A DNA stretch of 56,450 nt from Gammaproteobacteria bacterium (GTDB lineage: Bacteria > Pseudomonadota > Gammaproteobacteria > Steroidobacterales > GCA-2729495), in the NCBI GenBank assembly GCA_009692345.1, contig SHZI01000004.1, positions 1 to 56,450 on the forward strand, written 5' to 3'. The notes beneath the pieces were generated by a model. That model ran no database searches, was not told the DNA's origin, and saw only the letters and a program-made list of their open reading frames with translations. Positions 53,631 through 56,450 of this stretch are shown one piece after another; the first letter of the stretch is position 1, and each line of letters begins with the position of its first letter. Made by a program: the position numbers and the translations under genes.

Positions 53631-53681
53631 GAGCGCCGACCGGCGCGATCAGCAACAGCTCGCGCCGGTCGGCGCTCCTAC
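53627..53681. repeat. REP-like palindrome D, perfect 22-bp arms
   Basis: gtaggagcgccgaccggcgcga-11 nt-tcgcgccggtcggcgctcctac. Confidence 0.92.
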
Positions 53682-55108
53682 AGCGCGTTGTAGCCCAGGA
53701 CTACTTTCAGCTCCACGAAATCGGCCAGGCCAAACTCGCCCCACTCCCGTCCGTTACCGGACTGCTTGAAGCCGCCAAAGGGCGCGTTCAGGACCATGTC
53801 GGCGCCATTGATATGCACCATACCCGCGCGGATCTGGCTGGCAGCCCGGCGGGCGACGGTGCGATCCGTGGCCCAGACGTAGGCCGCCAGGCCGTAGGGC
53901 GTGTCGTTGGCGATGCGAATGGCATCGGCTTCCGTCTCGTAGGGCAGGATCGCGAGCACCGGGCCGAAGATTTCCTCCCGGGCGATCGTCATGTCGTTGC
54001 GCACGCCGCCGAAAATTGTCGGCCGCACGAAGTAGCCGCGGGTTAGTCCCGCAGGCCGCCCCTCGCCACCCGTCACCAGCGTCGCACCCTCGTCGATGCC
54101 AGCACGAATCAGCCGCTGGATCCTGTCGAACTGCAGCTGGCTGACGACGGGTCCCAGCTTCGTGGCCGGCTCCCGCGGATCACCCGTGACGATGCCGTCT
54201 GCCACCTCTTTCGCGAGGGCCATGGCCCGGGCCTGGAGTCGCGCTGGTACGAGCATCCGGGTGGGCGCATTGCAGGCCTGGCCGGTGTTGCTGAAGCAGT
54301 CCGCCACACCCCAGCGCACGGCGGCTTCCAGAATCTGTTCATCCAGGACGACCAGTGGCGACTTGCCACCCAGCTCCTGGTGCACCCTCTTCACCGTATC
54401 GGCACCGGCCTTGGCCACGGCGATGCCCGCCCGGGTGGAGCCGGTGAAGGACACCATGTCCACTTCCGGGTGAGTGGCCAGCGCCTGCCCGACCCCGGGG
54501 CCGTCGCCGTGGACGAGATTGAAAACGCCCTTCGGCACGCCCGCCTCGTGCATGACCTCCGCGAAGACCGTGCCGGAGAGCGGCGCAATCTCGCTGGGCT
54601 TCAGCACCATGGTGCAACCCGCGGCCAGCGCAGGCGCCACCTTGGAGGTGATCTGGTTCAGGGGCCAGTTCCAGGGGGTGATGAAGCCGCAGACACCCAC
54701 CGGTTCCCGCAGGAGACGCAGCCCGTCCCGGTCCTCACTGAAGCGGTAGGTTTCAAGCACCTGGCGGATCGTGGTCAGGTGGCCGATGCCCAGCGCGGAC
54801 TGGGAGCGCCTGGCGAAGGCCAGGGGCGCGCCCATCTCGTCGGAAATCGCCTGGGCAATGTCCCCCTGGCGACGCCGGTAGGCAGCGATCACGCGGTCAA
54901 TCAGGGCCATGCGCTCGGGGACCGTGGTCAGGGAGTAGCTGGCAAACGCCCGGCGGGCAGCAGTGACGGCGCGAGCCACGTCCCCCGCACCGCCCAGGGA
55001 GATCGTGCCAATCCGCTCCTCGGTGGCCGGATTGATGACCGGGTGGTCTCTCGGCGTCTCGGGATCAACCCAGGCCCCGTCGATATAGAATTGCCGGTAG
55101 TCATACAT
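53678..55108 (-). CDS. aldehyde dehydrogenase family protein
   Basis: GFITPWNWPLNQITSKVAPALAAGCTMVLKPSEIAP; VHQELGGKSPLVVL; FSNTGQACNAPTRMLV; EEIFGPVLAI. Confidence 0.95.
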   Translation of the reverse strand: MYDYRQFYIDGAWVDPETPRDHPVINPATEERIGTISLGGAGDVARAVTAARRAFASYSLTTVPERMALIDRVIAAYRRRQGDIAQAISDEMGAPLAFARRSQSALGIGHLTTIRQVLETYRFSEDRDGLRLLREPVGVCGFITPWNWPLNQITSKVAPALAAGCTMVLKPSEIAPLSGTVFAEVMHEAGVPKGVFNLVHGDGPGVGQALATHPEVDMVSFTGSTRAGIAVAKAGADTVKRVHQELGGKSPLVVLDEQILEAAVRWGVADCFSNTGQACNAPTRMLVPARLQARAMALAKEVADGIVTGDPREPATKLGPVVSQLQFDRIQRLIRAGIDEGATLVTGGEGRPAGLTRGYFVRPTIFGGVRNDMTIAREEIFGPVLAILPYETEADAIRIANDTPYGLAAYVWATDRTVARRAASQIRAGMVHINGADMVLNAPFGGFKQSGNGREWGEFGLADFVELKVVLGYNAL

Positions 55109-55123
55109 GATCGCCCTCTCCCT

Positions 55124-56450
55124 ATGCCTCGCAAACTGATTATCGCCGGACTGGTGATCGGCGTCCTCGCCCTTTTCTTGGGCTCAGGCCTGGGGAAGTA
55201 CCTGAATTTCCAGACCCTGCTGGACGCGCTGGAGGCCATTCGCCTGCGGGCCCAGGCAGAGCCCCTGCTTTCGGGGGCGCTCTTTTTCGCTCTCTACGTC
55301 ACTGTCGCCTGCCTGAACATGCCGGGAGCCTTCATCCTGACCCCGGCCGCTGGCGCCATCTTCGGCACCCTCATCGGCTCGGTCTGGGTGTCCTTCGGCA
55401 GCACCATCGGCGCCACCATCAGTTTCCTGACGGCCCGCTACCTGTTGCGCGGGTTTTTCGAAACGCGCTTCGCGGGCGTGACCGAACGGGTCAACCGGGG
55501 CATCCGGGAAGAAGGTCCCTATTACCTGTTCGGCCTGCGCCTGGTGCCCATCTTTCCGTTCTTTGCCATCAATCCCCTCATGGGCCTGACGCGCCTGCGG
55601 ACCTGGACATTCTTCTGGGTCAGCCAGCTGGGCATGCTGCCGGGTACCGTGGTCTACGTGAATGCAGGCGCCCAGGTGGGCCGCATCGAATCCGTGAGTG
55701 GCGTGCTCTCGCCCACGCTGCTCGGCTCCTTCGCGCTGCTCGGCATTTTTCCCTTCGTGGCCAACCGCGTGATGACCTGGCTGCAGAGCCGGAAGGCCTA
55801 TGCGCGTTTCACGCAGCCCGCACACTTCGACGCCAACCTGATCGTGATTGGGGCCGGCTCGGCAGGCCTCGTGACCGCCTACGTGGCCGCTGCGGCCCGC
55901 GCGAAAGTAGTCCTGATCGAAGCGGACCGCATGGGCGGCGACTGCCTGAACACCGGCTGTGTGCCCAGCAAGGCGCTGATCCGCTCCGGGCGCGTGGCTG
56001 CGCTGGCGCGCCGGGCGACCGAATTCGGTCTGGCGTCTGCGCCGGCGGTGGGCGCCACGGGCACCGACTTCCCGGGGGTGATGGCCCGGGTCCGGCGCGT
56101 CATTGAGCGCATCGAGCCCCACGACTCAGTGGAACGCTACACCGCGCTGGGTGTCGAGTGCGTCCGCGGCCGCGCCCGGCTCACCTCACCCTGGACGGTG
56201 ACCGTGGCCACGGGCGCCGGCGAACGGACGATCACGGGCCGCAACATCGTGCTGGCGACCGGCGGGTCACCCGCCCTGCCGCCCATCCCCGGTCTTATGA
56301 GCGTTCCCCACGTCACCTCGGACAGCGTCTGGGAACTGGCCGAGCTGCCGGCCCGCCTGCTGGTGCTCGGTGGCGGCCCGATCGGCTGCGAGCTCGCCCA
56401 GGCCTTCCGCAATCTCGGCAGCGAAGTCACTCTGGTAGAAATGCTGCCCG
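55124..56450 (+). CDS. TVP38/TMEM64 (VTT) domain fused to FAD-dependent pyridine nucleotide-disulfide oxidoreductase, 3'-truncated by window
   Basis: Open to window end and so absent from the ORF track; MPRKLIIAGLVIGVLALFLG...GAFILTPAAGAIFGTLIG...LRLVPIFPFFAINPLMGLT then ANLIVIGAGSAGLVTAYVAAAARAKVVLIEADRMGGDCLNTGCVPSKALI. Confidence 0.9.
   Translation, partial: MPRKLIIAGLVIGVLALFLGSGLGKYLNFQTLLDALEAIRLRAQAEPLLSGALFFALYVTVACLNMPGAFILTPAAGAIFGTLIGSVWVSFGSTIGATISFLTARYLLRGFFETRFAGVTERVNRGIREEGPYYLFGLRLVPIFPFFAINPLMGLTRLRTWTFFWVSQLGMLPGTVVYVNAGAQVGRIESVSGVLSPTLLGSFALLGIFPFVANRVMTWLQSRKAYARFTQPAHFDANLIVIGAGSAGLVTAYVAAAARAKVVLIEADRMGGDCLNTGCVPSKALIRSGRVAALARRATEFGLASAPAVGATGTDFPGVMARVRRVIERIEPHDSVERYTALGVECVRGRARLTSPWTVTVATGAGERTITGRNIVLATGGSPALPPIPGLMSVPHVTSDSVWELAELPARLLVLGGGPIGCELAQAFRNLGSEVTLVEMLP

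Overview
High-GC, gene-dense proteobacterial chromosomal segment, most likely gammaproteobacterial judging by gene order. No phage, transposase, rRNA or CRISPR array was seen. Main blocks: (i) alpha/beta hydrolase, HupE/UreJ and DUF6512-like genes, a GNAT gene, tRNA-Thr(CGT) and a Fur/Irr-like regulator; (ii) a type IV pilus minor pilin operon (fimT, a degraded fimT, pilV, pilW, pilX, an extra ORF, pilY1, pilE) next to lspA-ileS-ribF-murJ / rpsT; (iii) obg-rpmA-rplU, an S1/P1 nuclease and ispB, then tRNA-Pro(CGG); (iv) a CTERM-type secreted protein, a methyltransferase, a cytochrome c fusion, an EAL-domain relic and nadA-nadB; (v) a Tat-like pair (NTF2-like protein plus FMN-dependent oxidase); (vi) a same-strand propionyl-CoA module (AceE-like E1, CitE-like lyase, mut, pccB, pccA, meaB, mce); (vii) a lipid or secondary-metabolism-like neighbourhood (DUF374 acyltransferase, P450, FAAL-ACP, ParA relic, DUF411, DedA, trans-AT/FabD-like, AvtA-like, TetR, TonB receptor); (viii) aldehyde dehydrogenase and a TVP38-flavoprotein disulfide reductase fusion that runs off the window. 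The most unusual signals are four REP-like GTAGGAGCG palindromes that supply stop codons and C-termini for seven genes, a recurring pattern of short perfect tandem duplications at gene edges (including the 3' end of tRNA-Thr and of rplU), and two compact metabolic neighbourhoods whose gene content suggests testable functions. All calls come from reading the sequence and the supplied translations; no database search was run.
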